Shown: one piece after another, positions 8,215 through 17,681 of the stretch
Layout: each line of letters starts with the position of its first letter
How positions within the stretch are numbered: the first letter of the stretch is position 1
DNA from: Erythrobacteraceae bacterium CCH12-C2
GTDB taxonomy: Bacteria; Pseudomonadota; Alphaproteobacteria; Sphingomonadales; Sphingomonadaceae
Assembly (NCBI GenBank): GCA_001556995.1
Contig: LSKF01000122.1
Coordinates: forward strand, 10,602-74,601
Reading direction: 5' to 3'
Length of the DNA: 64,000 nucleotides
The notes under the pieces: model-generated
The model's input: only the letters and a program-made list of their open reading frames with translations
Databases searched by the model: none
What the model was told of the DNA's origin: nothing
Program-made: the position numbers and the translations under genes

Positions 8215-10023
8215 TCAGAGTGGCGCGGTCTCGCGCTCCAGCCACGCCAGATCCTCGCCCACAAGGCGCGGAGAGAGCAGCGTGCGCACCTGTGCGTGGT
8301 AGCTATCGACCCACGCGATTTCATCAGGCGTGAGCAGGCTCTTCTCGATGAGCTTGCGATCAAGCGGCACAAAGGTCAGCGTTTCAAACCCGAGATAGCG
8401 CCCTTCCTGCCCGGCAATCTCCCGCTCCTCGACCAGCACCAGATTCTCGATCCGGATGCCGTAAGCCCCCGGCTTGTAATAGCCCGGCTCGTTCGAGAGG
8501 ATCATGCCCGCGAACAGCTCCTGCCCGGTCCCGGCCTGCCCGCCGCTGGGCTTAGCAATACGCTGCGGGCCTTCGTGCACGCCGAGGAAGCTGCCGACCC
8601 CGTGGCCCGTGCCGTGAGCGTAATCGACCCCGGCCTCCCACAGATACTGCCGCGCGAGCACATCGAGCTGGCCGCCTGCGGTGCCTTGCGGAAACACCGC
8701 GCGGGCGATCTGGATGTGGCCCTTCAAAACGCGGGTGTTGCGGTCGCGCATTTCCGCGCTCGGCTCTCCCGGCCCCACCCACACGGTGCGGGTGATATCG
8801 GTGGTGCCGCCCGGATATTGGCCACCTGAATCGACCAGATAGATCGAGCCCGGCGGGATGGGGATATTGCTGTCGTCATCGACCTTGTAATGCGGCAGCG
8901 CGGCGTGGCCTGCGGCGGCGGAGATGGTGTCGAAGGAGAGGTCCCGCAGGCCATCATCCTCTTCGCGGAAAGCCTTGAGGCGCGTGGCGGCGGAAAGCTC
9001 ATCGACCCCGCCCTTCGGCCCCTCGATCTCCAGCCAGCGCAAAAACTTCGTCACCGCCGCCCCGTCGCGCGCCTGCGCATCGCGGTGGCCCTGTTGTTCA
9101 ACCGGATTCTTGATCGCCTTCGCAAGGATCGTCGGGTCCTGCTTGAAGGCGAACTGCGCCCCGCCGGCGCGCAGGGCCTGCGCAATCCCGACCACGGCGA
9201 AATCAGGATCGAGCGCGACGCGCTTGCCCGTGAGCTCGCCCGTCAGCGCGCCTCCAAACGCCGCACGGTCACGGATGGTCACCGCATTGCCGAGATGGCG
9301 GGTGAGCTCGGGCGTGACCTTCTCGGGCGCGATAAACAGCTCGGCGCTGCCGTCCTTGTGCGCGATGACATAGCTCAAGGCGACCGGGGTGTGCGACACG
9401 TCGCTGCCCCGGATATTGAGCAGCCAAGCAATCGAATCGAGCGCGGGGATGACCACCGCGTCATGGCCTTCCTTCGCCAGCCAATCGGCGACAGCGGCGC
9501 GCTTTTCGGCGGAAGATTGCCCCGCCAACGCCTCGTCATGCACGATCGCCTGCGCGGCCGAGGGCGCGGGACGGTCTGCCCACACCGCATCAACCGGGTT
9601 GCTGTCGGCCGGGACCAGCGTGATGCCCTGAGGTGCCACCGCCTGCTCCAGCGCCTCGACCCATTTCCAGGTGTGGAGCCAGGGATCATAGGCGATCTTC
9701 GCGCCGCTCTCGCACACCTCGGTCAGCCATCCCGCGAGGCTGTCGGCAGGCACGCTCTTGTAATCGAACAATTCGCCCGAAACCTGCTCGCGCACCTGCA
9801 CGGTGTAGCGCCCGTCGACGAAGATTGCCGCGTGGCTGAGCGTCACCGCCGCAAACCCGGCAGAGCCACCGAACCCAGTCAGCCACGCGAGGCGCTGGGC
9901 ATAGTCGCCGACATATTCGCTCATGTGTTCATCGCTGATCGGCACGATGAACCCGTCCACGCCCCGGCGCTTCAATTCCTCGCGCAGCGCGGCAAGGCGA
10001 GATTCGTGGGTTTGCATCAGCAT
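8215..10023 (-). CDS. pepP: Xaa-Pro aminopeptidase (peptidase family M24B)
   Basis: Removes an N-terminal residue preceding proline; cytoplasmic, dimetal enzyme. The 602-residue length and three-part layout (two creatinase-like N-terminal domains, then the pita-bread domain) match the large aminopeptidase P1 type. Metal ligands are visible: Asp in YLVDSGGQYPGGTTDITRT, His in GTGHGVGSFLGVHEGP, Glu in LSNEPGYYKPGAYGIRIENL, and a late Glu in LGFETLTFVPLD. No signal peptide is present. The third codon (10017) is an alternative ATG start. Copy C of the repeat family directly follows the stop. The symbol reflects family only. Confidence 0.88.
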   Translation of the reverse strand: MLMQTHESRLAALREELKRRGVDGFIVPISDEHMSEYVGDYAQRLAWLTGFGGSAGFAAVTLSHAAIFVDGRYTVQVREQVSGELFDYKSVPADSLAGWLTEVCESGAKIAYDPWLHTWKWVEALEQAVAPQGITLVPADSNPVDAVWADRPAPSAAQAIVHDEALAGQSSAEKRAAVADWLAKEGHDAVVIPALDSIAWLLNIRGSDVSHTPVALSYVIAHKDGSAELFIAPEKVTPELTRHLGNAVTIRDRAAFGGALTGELTGKRVALDPDFAVVGIAQALRAGGAQFAFKQDPTILAKAIKNPVEQQGHRDAQARDGAAVTKFLRWLEIEGPKGGVDELSAATRLKAFREEDDGLRDLSFDTISAAAGHAALPHYKVDDDSNIPIPPGSIYLVDSGGQYPGGTTDITRTVWVGPGEPSAEMRDRNTRVLKGHIQIARAVFPQGTAGGQLDVLARQYLWEAGVDYAHGTGHGVGSFLGVHEGPQRIAKPSGGQAGTGQELFAGMILSNEPGYYKPGAYGIRIENLVLVEEREIAGQEGRYLGFETLTFVPLDRKLIEKSLLTPDEIAWVDSYHAQVRTLLSPRLVGEDLAWLERETAPL

Positions 10024-10160
10024 TTTGTCGATCCTCGGCTGTCAGCGCAGGCCCTTGCCGCGCAGAAATCTGTTGTTACACCGCCAACATACGCCCAATG
10101 CCCGCGCCTTTCCACCCGGAGGCGCGTGTGAATGGCTGAGATATGAGGGATCGCAATCCA

Positions 10161-12386
10161 ATGACCACCCGGATCAGCACCTTGGCCCTTGCCAGCGCGC
10201 TTGCCGCCACCACCTTTGTGCCGACGGCCATGGCCGCCCCCAGCGAGGACCCCAGCCACGTGACCACTTCTGCCGCCGCCGCGCCTGCTGCTACCGCCAT
10301 CCAGCCCCCGGTCGCCGAAAAGCGCCCGCACAGCTACACTGTTCACGGTATCACGGTCGAAGACCCCTATGACTGGCTCTACGACAAGTCCTACCCCACG
10401 GTGGATGATGAGGATGTGCTCAACCACCTCAAGGCCGAGAACGCCTATTTCGAAGCCAAGATGGGCGGGCAGGCGGGCTTCACCGAGGCGCTGTTCACCG
10501 AGATGCGCGCGCGCATCAAGGAGGACGACAGCACGGTGCCGCAGAAGGATGGCGACTACATCTACTGGAGCGAGTTCGAGGAAGGCGCGCAGTATCGCAA
10601 GCATTGGCGCAAGCCAGCGGCGGGGGGTGAGCCGCAGCTGCTGATCGACGAAAACGTGCTCGCCGAGGGGCTCGAATATTTCCGCTTGGGCGCGGCATCG
10701 GTCAGTCAGAACGGGCGCTATCTCGCCTATGCCACCGACAACAACGGCTCGGAACGCTACACCGCGCGGATCAAGGATTTGCAGACCGGCGAGCTGCTGC
10801 CCGATGTGATCGAAAACCTGCGCGGCGGGCTGACCTGGGTGAAGGGCGACACCGCGCTCGTCTATGGCCCCTCGACCGAGGAGTGGCGCGCGCTTGAGGC
10901 GAAGCTGCATGTGATCGGCACGCCGGTGGAAAGCGACGTAACCCTCTACAAGGAAGAGGATGAGAGCTTCGGCGTCGGCTTCGGCCTCACTTCGCAGGAG
11001 GACTGGCTGATCATCGCCACCGGCGACAACGAGACCAGCGAAGTGCGCCTTGTGCCGGCCGACAATCCGACCGCCACCCCGATTCTGGTGAAGCCGCGCA
11101 AGAAGGGTGTCGAATATGATGTCGACATTCGCGACGGTGAGCTGTGGGTGCACACCAATGACGACCACATCAACTTCCGCCTCGCCAAGGCGAAGCTGGA
11201 AACGCCGGGCGATTGGCAGACGGTGATTGCTGGGTCGGACGAGTTTTATCTGACCGGCTTCGACCTGTTCAAGGACTTCTTCGTCACCGAAGGGCGGCTG
11301 AACGGCCTCGATCAGATCCAGCTGCGCCAATATGCTGAGCCTGCTGCGGTGACGCCGATCACCTTCCCCGAGGCGAGCTATACCGCCGGCCTGTCGAACA
11401 ACCCCGAATATGACATGACCAAGCTGCGGCTCGCTTATCAGAGCATGGTCACGCCGAGCACGGTGTATGATTACGACGTCACAACCGGGGCGCTGGAAAC
11501 GCTCAAGACGCAGGAAATCCCGAGCGGTTATGATCCCGCGCTCTATGTGACCGAGCGGCTGACCGTTCCCGCGCGCGACGGGACGATGGTGCCGGTCAGC
11601 ATCGTGATGCGCAAGGACCGGGCAGAGATCCTGAAGAAGGCGGGCATCGAAGGGCCGGGGCCTCTGCACCTCTATGCCTATGGCGCCTATGGCTATGCCA
11701 TTCCGCCGGGCTTCTCGACCACGCGCCTCAGTCTGGTGGATCGCGGCTTTGCCTATGCCATCGCGCATATCCGCGGCGGGGATGATCTCGGGCGGCGCTG
11801 GTATTTGCAGGGCAAGCTGTTCGAACGCACCAACACCTTCAACGATTTCGTCGATGTCGGCCGCGGGTTGATCGCCAAGGGCTACACTGCCGAGGGCATG
11901 GTCACGGCGAGCGGCGGATCGGCGGGCGGCGAGTTGATGGGGGCGATCATCAACCAAGACCCCAAGCAATATGGCGCGGTCGTGGCGCACGTGCCCTTCG
12001 TCGATGTCGTGAACACCATGCTCAACGAGAAGCTCCCCCTCACCCCCGGCGAATGGCAGGAATGGGGCAATCCGATCACCGACAAGGCGGCGTTTGCCTA
12101 TATGCTGTCCTATTCGCCCTATGATCAGGTGGTGGCGAAGGATTACCCGCCGATGCTGGTGACCGCCGGCCTCAACGATCCGCGCGTGACCTATTGGGAA
12201 CCCGCAAAGTGGGTCGCCAAGCTGCGCGAGGTGAAGACCGACGACAACCTGCTGCTGCTGAAGACCAACATGGGCGCAGGCCACGGCGGGCAGTCCGGGC
12301 GCTGGAACAGCCTTAAGGAGACGGCGGAGGAATTCGCCTTCATCCTGTGGCAGATGGGGATGGCGCCCAAGAGCGAGGGCGAGTGA
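10161..12386 (+). CDS. ptrB: S9A prolyl oligopeptidase-family serine peptidase (oligopeptidase B-like), exported
   Basis: Cleaves short peptides, probably after basic residues if a true oligopeptidase B. From the ATG at 10161 the product has 741 residues; an in-frame ATG at 10143 adds six. A signal peptide (MTTRISTLALASALAATTFV...AMA) indicates a periplasmic enzyme. An N-terminal beta-propeller is followed by the alpha/beta-hydrolase domain with nucleophile Ser in TASGGSAGGELMG, Asp in GLNDPRV and His in GAGHGGQSGR. Its TGA overlaps the GTG of a 39-codon ORF, which in turn overlaps the thioesterase start, so the three look like one coupled unit. Confidence 0.88.
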   Translation: MTTRISTLALASALAATTFVPTAMAAPSEDPSHVTTSAAAAPAATAIQPPVAEKRPHSYTVHGITVEDPYDWLYDKSYPTVDDEDVLNHLKAENAYFEAKMGGQAGFTEALFTEMRARIKEDDSTVPQKDGDYIYWSEFEEGAQYRKHWRKPAAGGEPQLLIDENVLAEGLEYFRLGAASVSQNGRYLAYATDNNGSERYTARIKDLQTGELLPDVIENLRGGLTWVKGDTALVYGPSTEEWRALEAKLHVIGTPVESDVTLYKEEDESFGVGFGLTSQEDWLIIATGDNETSEVRLVPADNPTATPILVKPRKKGVEYDVDIRDGELWVHTNDDHINFRLAKAKLETPGDWQTVIAGSDEFYLTGFDLFKDFFVTEGRLNGLDQIQLRQYAEPAAVTPITFPEASYTAGLSNNPEYDMTKLRLAYQSMVTPSTVYDYDVTTGALETLKTQEIPSGYDPALYVTERLTVPARDGTMVPVSIVMRKDRAEILKKAGIEGPGPLHLYAYGAYGYAIPPGFSTTRLSLVDRGFAYAIAHIRGGDDLGRRWYLQGKLFERTNTFNDFVDVGRGLIAKGYTAEGMVTASGGSAGGELMGAIINQDPKQYGAVVAHVPFVDVVNTMLNEKLPLTPGEWQEWGNPITDKAAFAYMLSYSPYDQVVAKDYPPMLVTAGLNDPRVTYWEPAKWVAKLREVKTDDNLLLLKTNMGAGHGGQSGRWNSLKETAEEFAFILWQMGMAPKSEGE

Positions 12387-12502
12387 AGGCACCCAATTAC
12401 GGGCGGGGCCTGATCATCGTTTCGGCGGTCGCGCTGACGATTGCGGCCTCGCCTTTTCTGCTGCTTTGGGCCGCTTGCGTGTTTGCAGGAGAATGCCCAT
12501 GA
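12383..12502 (+). CDS. Small membrane protein, 39 residues, uncharacterised
   Basis: A short frame from GTG at 12383 to TGA at 12500-12502. It overlaps the peptidase stop (GTGA) and the thioesterase start (ATGA), the exact overlaps expected of a translated, coupled gene. The product starts MKAPNYGRGLIIVSAVALT and continues through a single hydrophobic helix (about residues 10-35, with IAASPFLLLWAACVFAG) to a short ECP tail. A basic N-terminus and acidic C-terminus suggest an inner-membrane protein with its N-terminus inside. No family is recognised. The alternative is an untranslated leader for the thioesterase; the double overlap argues against that. Confidence 0.6.
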   Translation: MKAPNYGRGLIIVSAVALTIAASPFLLLWAACVFAGECP

Positions 12503-12897
12503 CCACCAACTTCACCCGCACCTTCGTCGCCGAGCCGCAGCACATCGACGAACTTGGCCACGTCAACAACACGGTGTGGGTCCAGTGGATTCAGGACATG
12601 GCGACCGCCCATTGGGACGCCGTCGCGCGTCCGGAAGACCGCGCGGCGTTCTTCCGGGTCGTGGTGCGGCACGAGATCGATTATCGCGGCAATGTCTCCG
12701 AGGGCGCGGTCGTGACGGCGGAGACATGGATCGAAGGCCTGGCACAGGGCGCGAAATCGCTTCGCCGGGTGGAGTTCACTGACCCGAGCGGCAAACGCCT
12801 CGTCAGTGCGGCGACCACATGGGCGATGCTTGACCGCGTAACCGGACGCCTCGCGCGGGTGCGCCCTGAATTGCTCGCCCCGTTCCTCACCGCCTAG
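12499..12897 (+). CDS. Acyl-CoA thioesterase, 4HBT hot-dog family
   Basis: Hydrolyses an acyl-CoA thioester; cytoplasmic, 132 residues, single hot-dog fold. The opening TRTFVAEPQHIDELGHVNNTVWVQWIQD carries the family motif with Asp/Glu and HVNN near residues 14-22, as in YbgC/FadM-type enzymes. Start at ATG 12499, which overlaps the preceding small ORF (ATGA), with GGAG upstream. It converges with and overlaps by four bases the stop of the leftward diguanylate cyclase. The substrate chain length is not predictable. Confidence 0.85.
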   Translation: MTTNFTRTFVAEPQHIDELGHVNNTVWVQWIQDMATAHWDAVARPEDRAAFFRVVVRHEIDYRGNVSEGAVVTAETWIEGLAQGAKSLRRVEFTDPSGKRLVSAATTWAMLDRVTGRLARVRPELLAPFLTA

Positions 12898-14636
12898 GCG
12901 GCTTGTTCGCGGTGCTGCCCAGGGCTCGGGGGCGCAGCGTTGAACACGGTCAGGCGTTCATAGGCCAGCCGGTTGCGGCCGCTGGCCTTGGCTTCATACA
13001 TCAGGGCATCAGCGCGGGCGTAGAATTCCTTGAACGCCATCTTGTGGCGGGCCGCCTCGGTGATCACGATCACCCCCATGCTGGCGGTGACCGGCAAGGC
13101 CAGCCCCGGCACATCCTTGGCAATACGCAGCGCGATCGCCTGACGCATGGCTTCGGCCCGTTCCAGCGTTCGTTCGCCGCGCAGTAGCACGACGAATTCC
13201 TCACCGCCCAACCGCACCGCAATCGAATCCCGGTCGCCGCTGGCCCTCAATGCGCCGGCACAGGCAATCAGCGCAGCATCGCCGATCTGGTGGCCATGGA
13301 CATCATTGACGGCTTTGAACCGGTCGAGATCGACCAACGCGAAAGTATCGAAGCCCTGCGCCAGAAACTCGTCGAAGCGCGCCTCGATGGCGCGGCGGTT
13401 CATCAGGCCGGTGAGCGAATCGCGGGTCGAGATCTGTTCCAGCATCCGCGCCTCGGTCAGCGCGGCGTCGCGTTCGTTGCGGATCGCCAGGAAGCGGTCG
13501 GCAATCGCCAGACTGATCACCACCACTTCCAGCCCGACGGCGATGTACAGCAGCTGATCGAGGCTCGACGGACCGACGTGCCATCCGAGCCCGCGCAGCA
13601 GGCGCTCGACCGAGGCAATGATGATCGGCGCCCACGCCACCGCGATGAAATGGGCCGAGCGGCTGCCACGGATGATCGCTTCGAGCACAGCGATGGTGAT
13701 GATGGCGATGAGCGGCAGGAAAGTGATGAAGTAGCCGCGGTCATCAATCGGTTGGGTCGCATCCAGCTGGAGCGCGAAAAACCCCGGCACGGCCATGGTA
13801 AAGTAGCCGACGCCGACCGTCAGGCGCCGCATCAGCCGCGATTGCCCGCCGCGTTCAAGGAAGGCGACCAGAAACAGCGCCGAAAGCCCTGCGCCTATGG
13901 CGTAGGACAGCGGTGCGATCACCGCCATCAAGCCCACCGGCAGCGCGGCGAAGGCGGAAATCAATCCGCCAGCAAACAGCACATAGGTCATCATCGCGCT
14001 GACAAGCGCTGCGTGCAGCACCACAAACCTTTCGCGCAGCACCACGAAAAAGCTGATGTCGAACAAGAGCGGCAAGACCAGCATCCCGGCCACGAAGGCC
14101 AGCAGCATCATGTCGATCTGTGACCATTCGGCCTTGCCCGGATCATGCGTGATTCGGGCCTCGGTCAGCAGCGGGACCGAATGTGGCCGCTCGATGCGAA
14201 CCAGCAGCAGACGTGTGTCATCGGTGATCTTCGGCAGCGGCAGTTGGAAGACCGGGCCTGACGGGAACGCGCGGGCATCGGCTTGGGTGAGACGCAGGCT
14301 GTGGATCGTGCCATCGGCGTCGACAGCGTAAAAATTGATCGCTGAAAATCGGGCGATCCGGCTGAAGAAATAGCGCGGCAGTTTTTCGCCCGCCCAGCTC
14401 TCTGGCTCAAACCTAAGCCAAACGGCAGGCACATCCGAACGCCAGCCGGTATTGGCGCAATTCCATGCACCTCGCGCCAGCATGGCGCGCGCATCATAAT
14501 CCACCGCCGTTTCGGCGTGGCAAGTCGGGGCGAAGGTGGGCACGGTGTGATCATCGGCCAACGCCGGACGCGCGAGGCACAGCCCCAGCGCAAACGCCGC
14601 GATACACAAATGGAAGAAAAGCCGCACGCTACCCAT
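12894..14636 (-). CDS. Membrane diguanylate cyclase with 7TM-DISM sensor
   Basis: Synthesises cyclic di-GMP from GTP. The 580-residue product has a signal peptide (about 1-27), a periplasmic extracellular domain to about residue 175, then about seven hydrophobic helices (about 180-380) in the 7TMR-DISM style. A C-terminal GGDEF domain starts at STRDSLTGLMNRRAIEARF, with DLDRFKAVND and the active-site loop RLGGEEFVVLL. The product-inhibition RxxD motif is not at its usual place (DRDS there). It is likely a sensor of an external ligand; the ligand is unknown. It is unlinked to the flagellar island but could act on motility. Confidence 0.88.
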   Translation of the reverse strand: MGSVRLFFHLCIAAFALGLCLARPALADDHTVPTFAPTCHAETAVDYDARAMLARGAWNCANTGWRSDVPAVWLRFEPESWAGEKLPRYFFSRIARFSAINFYAVDADGTIHSLRLTQADARAFPSGPVFQLPLPKITDDTRLLLVRIERPHSVPLLTEARITHDPGKAEWSQIDMMLLAFVAGMLVLPLLFDISFFVVLRERFVVLHAALVSAMMTYVLFAGGLISAFAALPVGLMAVIAPLSYAIGAGLSALFLVAFLERGGQSRLMRRLTVGVGYFTMAVPGFFALQLDATQPIDDRGYFITFLPLIAIITIAVLEAIIRGSRSAHFIAVAWAPIIIASVERLLRGLGWHVGPSSLDQLLYIAVGLEVVVISLAIADRFLAIRNERDAALTEARMLEQISTRDSLTGLMNRRAIEARFDEFLAQGFDTFALVDLDRFKAVNDVHGHQIGDAALIACAGALRASGDRDSIAVRLGGEEFVVLLRGERTLERAEAMRQAIALRIAKDVPGLALPVTASMGVIVITEAARHKMAFKEFYARADALMYEAKASGRNRLAYERLTVFNAAPPSPGQHREQAA

Positions 14637-14784
14637 GGCGCGGGCTCTATCAGCAAAGCCCTTACGATGCTGTTAAGCCCGGTTGCTCCATTTTGGAGGA
14701 ATTATTCCGATAAGTCATGACGTTGATGGGTGGCCTGTCTTTCGGCACCGGACTTTTGTTGCAATGGGGCCAGAACCCTTGCGG

Positions 14785-14802
14785 TCGTAACGTATTCGTC
14801 AC
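14785..14802 (+). promoter_or_regulatory. Candidate Pho box upstream of pstS
   Basis: Half-sites TCGTAAC and TCGTCAC are repeated with an 11-base period; I count 11 of 18 matches to the Pho-box consensus. The last base is 45 bases before the pstS ATG, the same as for the phosphatase candidate at 36-53. The rest of the 211-base gap 14637-14847 shows nothing else clear. Confidence 0.4.
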
Positions 14803-14847
14803 GATCAGCGCCTAGCCGAAACGACCGACCATTAGTCAGGATCACCC

Positions 14848-15909
14848 ATGTCGCACCACACCACCGCCTTTGCCAAGGCCAGCGCCGTTCTAGCGCTGGC
14901 GAGCCTTGCTCTTTCTGCTTGTGATGCCGGCGGCGGCACGGCTCGCAATTCGGTCCATGCGGTTGGATCATCAACGGTTTATCCCTTCGCCAAGGTGGTC
15001 GCGGAAAACTTTGCCCGCTCGAACCCCGACATGCGTTCGCCGCTGATCGAATCGACGGGCACGGGCAATGGCATCCAGCTGTTCTGCGCCGGGCTCGGCC
15101 CCAACACGCCCGACATGGCCAATGCCTCGCGCCGGATGAAGCCGGGCGAGTTTGAAACCTGCGTCTCCAACGGGGTAGACGAGGTGATCGAATTGCAGGT
15201 CGGGCTCGACGGGATCGCCTTTGCCTCGGCCAAGGGCGGGATCATGCTCAACCTCTCGCCCAAGACCGTCTACGAAGCGATCGCGGCGCGGCCCTATGGC
15301 AAGCCGCAAACGGCCAAGACCTGGCGCGATGTCGATCCCTCGCTGCCGGCCGATCCGATCATCGTCTATGGCCCGCCCAGCACCTCAGGCACGCGCGATG
15401 CGCTGAAGGAGCTGGTGCTGGAAGTGGGCTGTCAAACGAACCCCGAGATGGCCGCGCTCAAGGACAGTGACGAGACCAGCTTCAAGCAGATCTGCACCGA
15501 AGTGCGGAGCGACGGCGGCTATGTCGACCAGGGCGAGCAGGACAATCTCATCGTCCAGAAGATCGTCGGCAACCCGCGCGCTGTGGGCATCTTCGGGTTC
15601 TCCTATCTCGAAGAGAACGCGGGCCGGGTGCAGGGCTTGCCGATGAACGGGGTCGATCCGACCTACGATAACATCGCCAACTTTGCCTATCCCGGTGCGC
15701 GGGCGATGTATGTCTACGTCAAGAAAGCCCACATGCGCGCGATTCCCGGCCTTGGCAGTTTCATGCAGGAATGGGTCAAGAGCTGGGGCAAGGATGGTCC
15801 GCTCACCCGTGTCGGCATGGTCGCCATGCCCGCCGACCGGATGGAAGCCAATGCCGCCAAGGTGCGCGACCTCACGATCCTGACCAAAGAAGAGCTCGCC
15901 GCCAAGTAA
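14848..15909 (+). CDS. pstS: Phosphate-binding protein, PstS family lipoprotein
   Basis: Periplasmic phosphate-binding component of a high-affinity ABC importer. The 353-residue product has a lipoprotein signal ending LALSAC (Cys at about residue 26), then HAVGSSTVYPFAKVVAENF, the usual first ligand loop of PstS proteins (SST motif). STGTGNGIQLFCAGLG and GPPSTSGTRDALKEL supply further phosphate-contacting loops. Its length matches the alphaproteobacterial/cyanobacterial SphX-like branch. It is an orphan here: no pstC, pstA, pstB or phoU follow, and the next genes are DUF2157 and GDYXXLXY proteins. A candidate Pho box lies upstream. Confidence 0.88.
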   Translation: MSHHTTAFAKASAVLALASLALSACDAGGGTARNSVHAVGSSTVYPFAKVVAENFARSNPDMRSPLIESTGTGNGIQLFCAGLGPNTPDMANASRRMKPGEFETCVSNGVDEVIELQVGLDGIAFASAKGGIMLNLSPKTVYEAIAARPYGKPQTAKTWRDVDPSLPADPIIVYGPPSTSGTRDALKELVLEVGCQTNPEMAALKDSDETSFKQICTEVRSDGGYVDQGEQDNLIVQKIVGNPRAVGIFGFSYLEENAGRVQGLPMNGVDPTYDNIANFAYPGARAMYVYVKKAHMRAIPGLGSFMQEWVKSWGKDGPLTRVGMVAMPADRMEANAAKVRDLTILTKEELAAK

Positions 15910-15957
15910 AAGCAGGCAGCATTGCCGGGCCGCGCGCGAAGCGATAGCGTGCTTCCC

Positions 15958-17112
15958 ATGAGCGCGCGGAAAATCGCCCAGTGGCATGACGCCGGCCTGA
16001 TCGACGCGGGCACGCGCGACCGGCTGCTCGCCTACGAAGCCGCCCATGCCCGCCCGCTGGCGCTGTGGGCGGTGTTCGGGATTGGGGCCCTTGCGATCGG
16101 GCTGGGGCTGGTGTCGGTGATTGCCGCCAATTGGGAGGAAATTCCCGGTCAGCTGCGGTTGGGCGTGCATCTTGCGCTGATCGCGGGCGGGCTGGCGGTA
16201 CTGTTTGCGCGCGAGAATCGGATGGTGGCGGCGTCGCCTTGGGCGGTTGAGGCGCTGGTTTTCATCACCACCGCGCTGGGCCTCACCTTCTTCGGCCACC
16301 TCGGGCAAGTCTATCAGACGTCTTCGCCGCTCTGGCAGCCGCTGGCCGTGTGGCTGCTGCTGTTTGCTCCGTTGCTGCTCATGATGGGGCGCGGCTGGCC
16401 TGCCGCTTTCGCCGTGCTGGGCGGTGCGGTGTGGTGCGCGTGGGAATATGCCTCGGCGATGACCGATTTTGGTGGGGTGCGTGACCCTGGTTTGCTGTGG
16501 CAGCTATGGGTTGGTGTGGCGACGGCCCTGCCGGTAACCCTTGCGCTCCCCGCCGCCGCCTTGCGCGCCCGCAGCACGCGACCTGATTTCTGGCGGAGGC
16601 TGGAGCAATTGGCGTTGACCTATGCTGTGGCCGGAGCCTCGTTCGGCTGCGCGCTCGCCAGCATGGGCGGGTTTGATGATAATGGCGCCTGGGACACGGG
16701 CATGATCACGCTGGCGAGCGGCGGCGTCGCGGTGCTGACCGGCCTCGCGCTGATCCCGGCGCGGCGCGGCATTTCGGGACGGATGGCAGGCGCGATCATC
16801 GCGGGCGCGGGGCTCGTGCTGGCAGCGGCGCAAGTGATCAACGAGGTGACGGTGCCCGCCGCCGCGCTGTTCATGGCGCTGTGGGTTGGCATTGCCGCTG
16901 CGGCGCTGACGGCGCAGTGGCGCGGGGTGTTCCAGCTTGCCGTGGGGGTCATCGCGCTGCGGCTGATCATCCTCAGCTTCGAGCTGGCGGGCGATCTGCT
17001 GATGAGCGGCTTCGGACTGATCCTTTCCGGTCTGCTGATCCTTGGCGTCGCCTGGGCGGCGGTGCGGGTGTCGAAGCGCTTTGCGCCGCGTGATGAGGAG
17101 GAAGCGGCATGA
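15958..17112 (+). CDS. DUF2157 multi-pass membrane protein
   Basis: A 384-residue inner-membrane protein of unknown function. A short cytoplasmic N-terminus (MSARKIAQWHDAGLIDAGTRDRLLAYE) is the DUF2157 opening, followed by about ten hydrophobic helices beginning LALWAVFGIGALAIGLG, with the family phrase ANWEEIP after the second helix. The ATG at 15958 is chosen over 15922, which would add non-family residues. Its stop overlaps the next gene's ATG (ATGA), so the pair is coupled; DUF2157 and GDYXXLXY genes are commonly found together. Confidence 0.82.
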   Translation: MSARKIAQWHDAGLIDAGTRDRLLAYEAAHARPLALWAVFGIGALAIGLGLVSVIAANWEEIPGQLRLGVHLALIAGGLAVLFARENRMVAASPWAVEALVFITTALGLTFFGHLGQVYQTSSPLWQPLAVWLLLFAPLLLMMGRGWPAAFAVLGGAVWCAWEYASAMTDFGGVRDPGLLWQLWVGVATALPVTLALPAAALRARSTRPDFWRRLEQLALTYAVAGASFGCALASMGGFDDNGAWDTGMITLASGGVAVLTGLALIPARRGISGRMAGAIIAGAGLVLAAAQVINEVTVPAAALFMALWVGIAAAALTAQWRGVFQLAVGVIALRLIILSFELAGDLLMSGFGLILSGLLILGVAWAAVRVSKRFAPRDEEEAA

Positions 17113-17675
17113 GCGCCCTTGCCCGCCTCGCCGCCGTGGTCGCCCCCGCGCTGGGGCTGGCCAGCCTGTGGGCGATGAGCGATACCATCTTCCGCCAAGG
17201 CACCGCGTGGGAGGTGCCGATTGAAGGCTTCGACCCGCGCGACATGCTGCGCGGGCATTATGTCGAGTTCTCCTATGACTGGCCGGGCGTGGCGGAATTC
17301 CGTGATGCGCCGCCGCAGGTGCTGTGTCTCGAAGGCACAGCGCCGCGCCTTGCGCGGGTGGTGCCGATCATCGACGCTGCGGACGGCACCGCTTGCGCCC
17401 ATCCGGTGCGGGCCGACACCACCGGCGTCTATGGCTGGGAGGGCCTGACCCGCGGGCGGCTCTATCTTGGGCAGGACCGCGCGGCGGCGATGCAGCGCGA
17501 CTTGCGGGATGGCGAGCAGCGCGGGATCGTCACGATCCGCCAGCGCGAGGACGGCAGCTTCACCCCCATCGCGATCCGCTTCCGCCCGCTGACCGCGCAG
17601 GAAATCGCCGAGCGCGACGCGCAAAATCAACGGGCGGAGGAGCCTGCTCCCCCACCCGTCATCATGTCCGAATAG
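17109..17675 (+). CDS. GDYXXLXY-domain protein
   Basis: A 188-residue protein with an N-terminal membrane helix (about residues 5-25), then the GDYXXLXY domain near residues 40-60. There the motif reads DPRDMLRGHYVEFSYDW, so the name-giving GDY is degenerate but the following pattern is retained. Function unknown. It overlaps the DUF2157 gene by four bases. The C-terminus is proline-rich (EEPAPPPVIMSE). It converges on the TonB receptor stop six bases away. Confidence 0.78.
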   Translation: MSALARLAAVVAPALGLASLWAMSDTIFRQGTAWEVPIEGFDPRDMLRGHYVEFSYDWPGVAEFRDAPPQVLCLEGTAPRLARVVPIIDAADGTACAHPVRADTTGVYGWEGLTRGRLYLGQDRAAAMQRDLRDGEQRGIVTIRQREDGSFTPIAIRFRPLTAQEIAERDAQNQRAEEPAPPPVIMSE

Positions 17676-17681
17676 GATCGG

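Noticed and set aside
10017..12392. Very long open frame antisense to the S9 peptidase (791 codons)
   Set aside because: The composition is a low-meaning Arg/His/Leu mixture with no motif, and the sense strand encodes a complete peptidase. High GC creates such frames.
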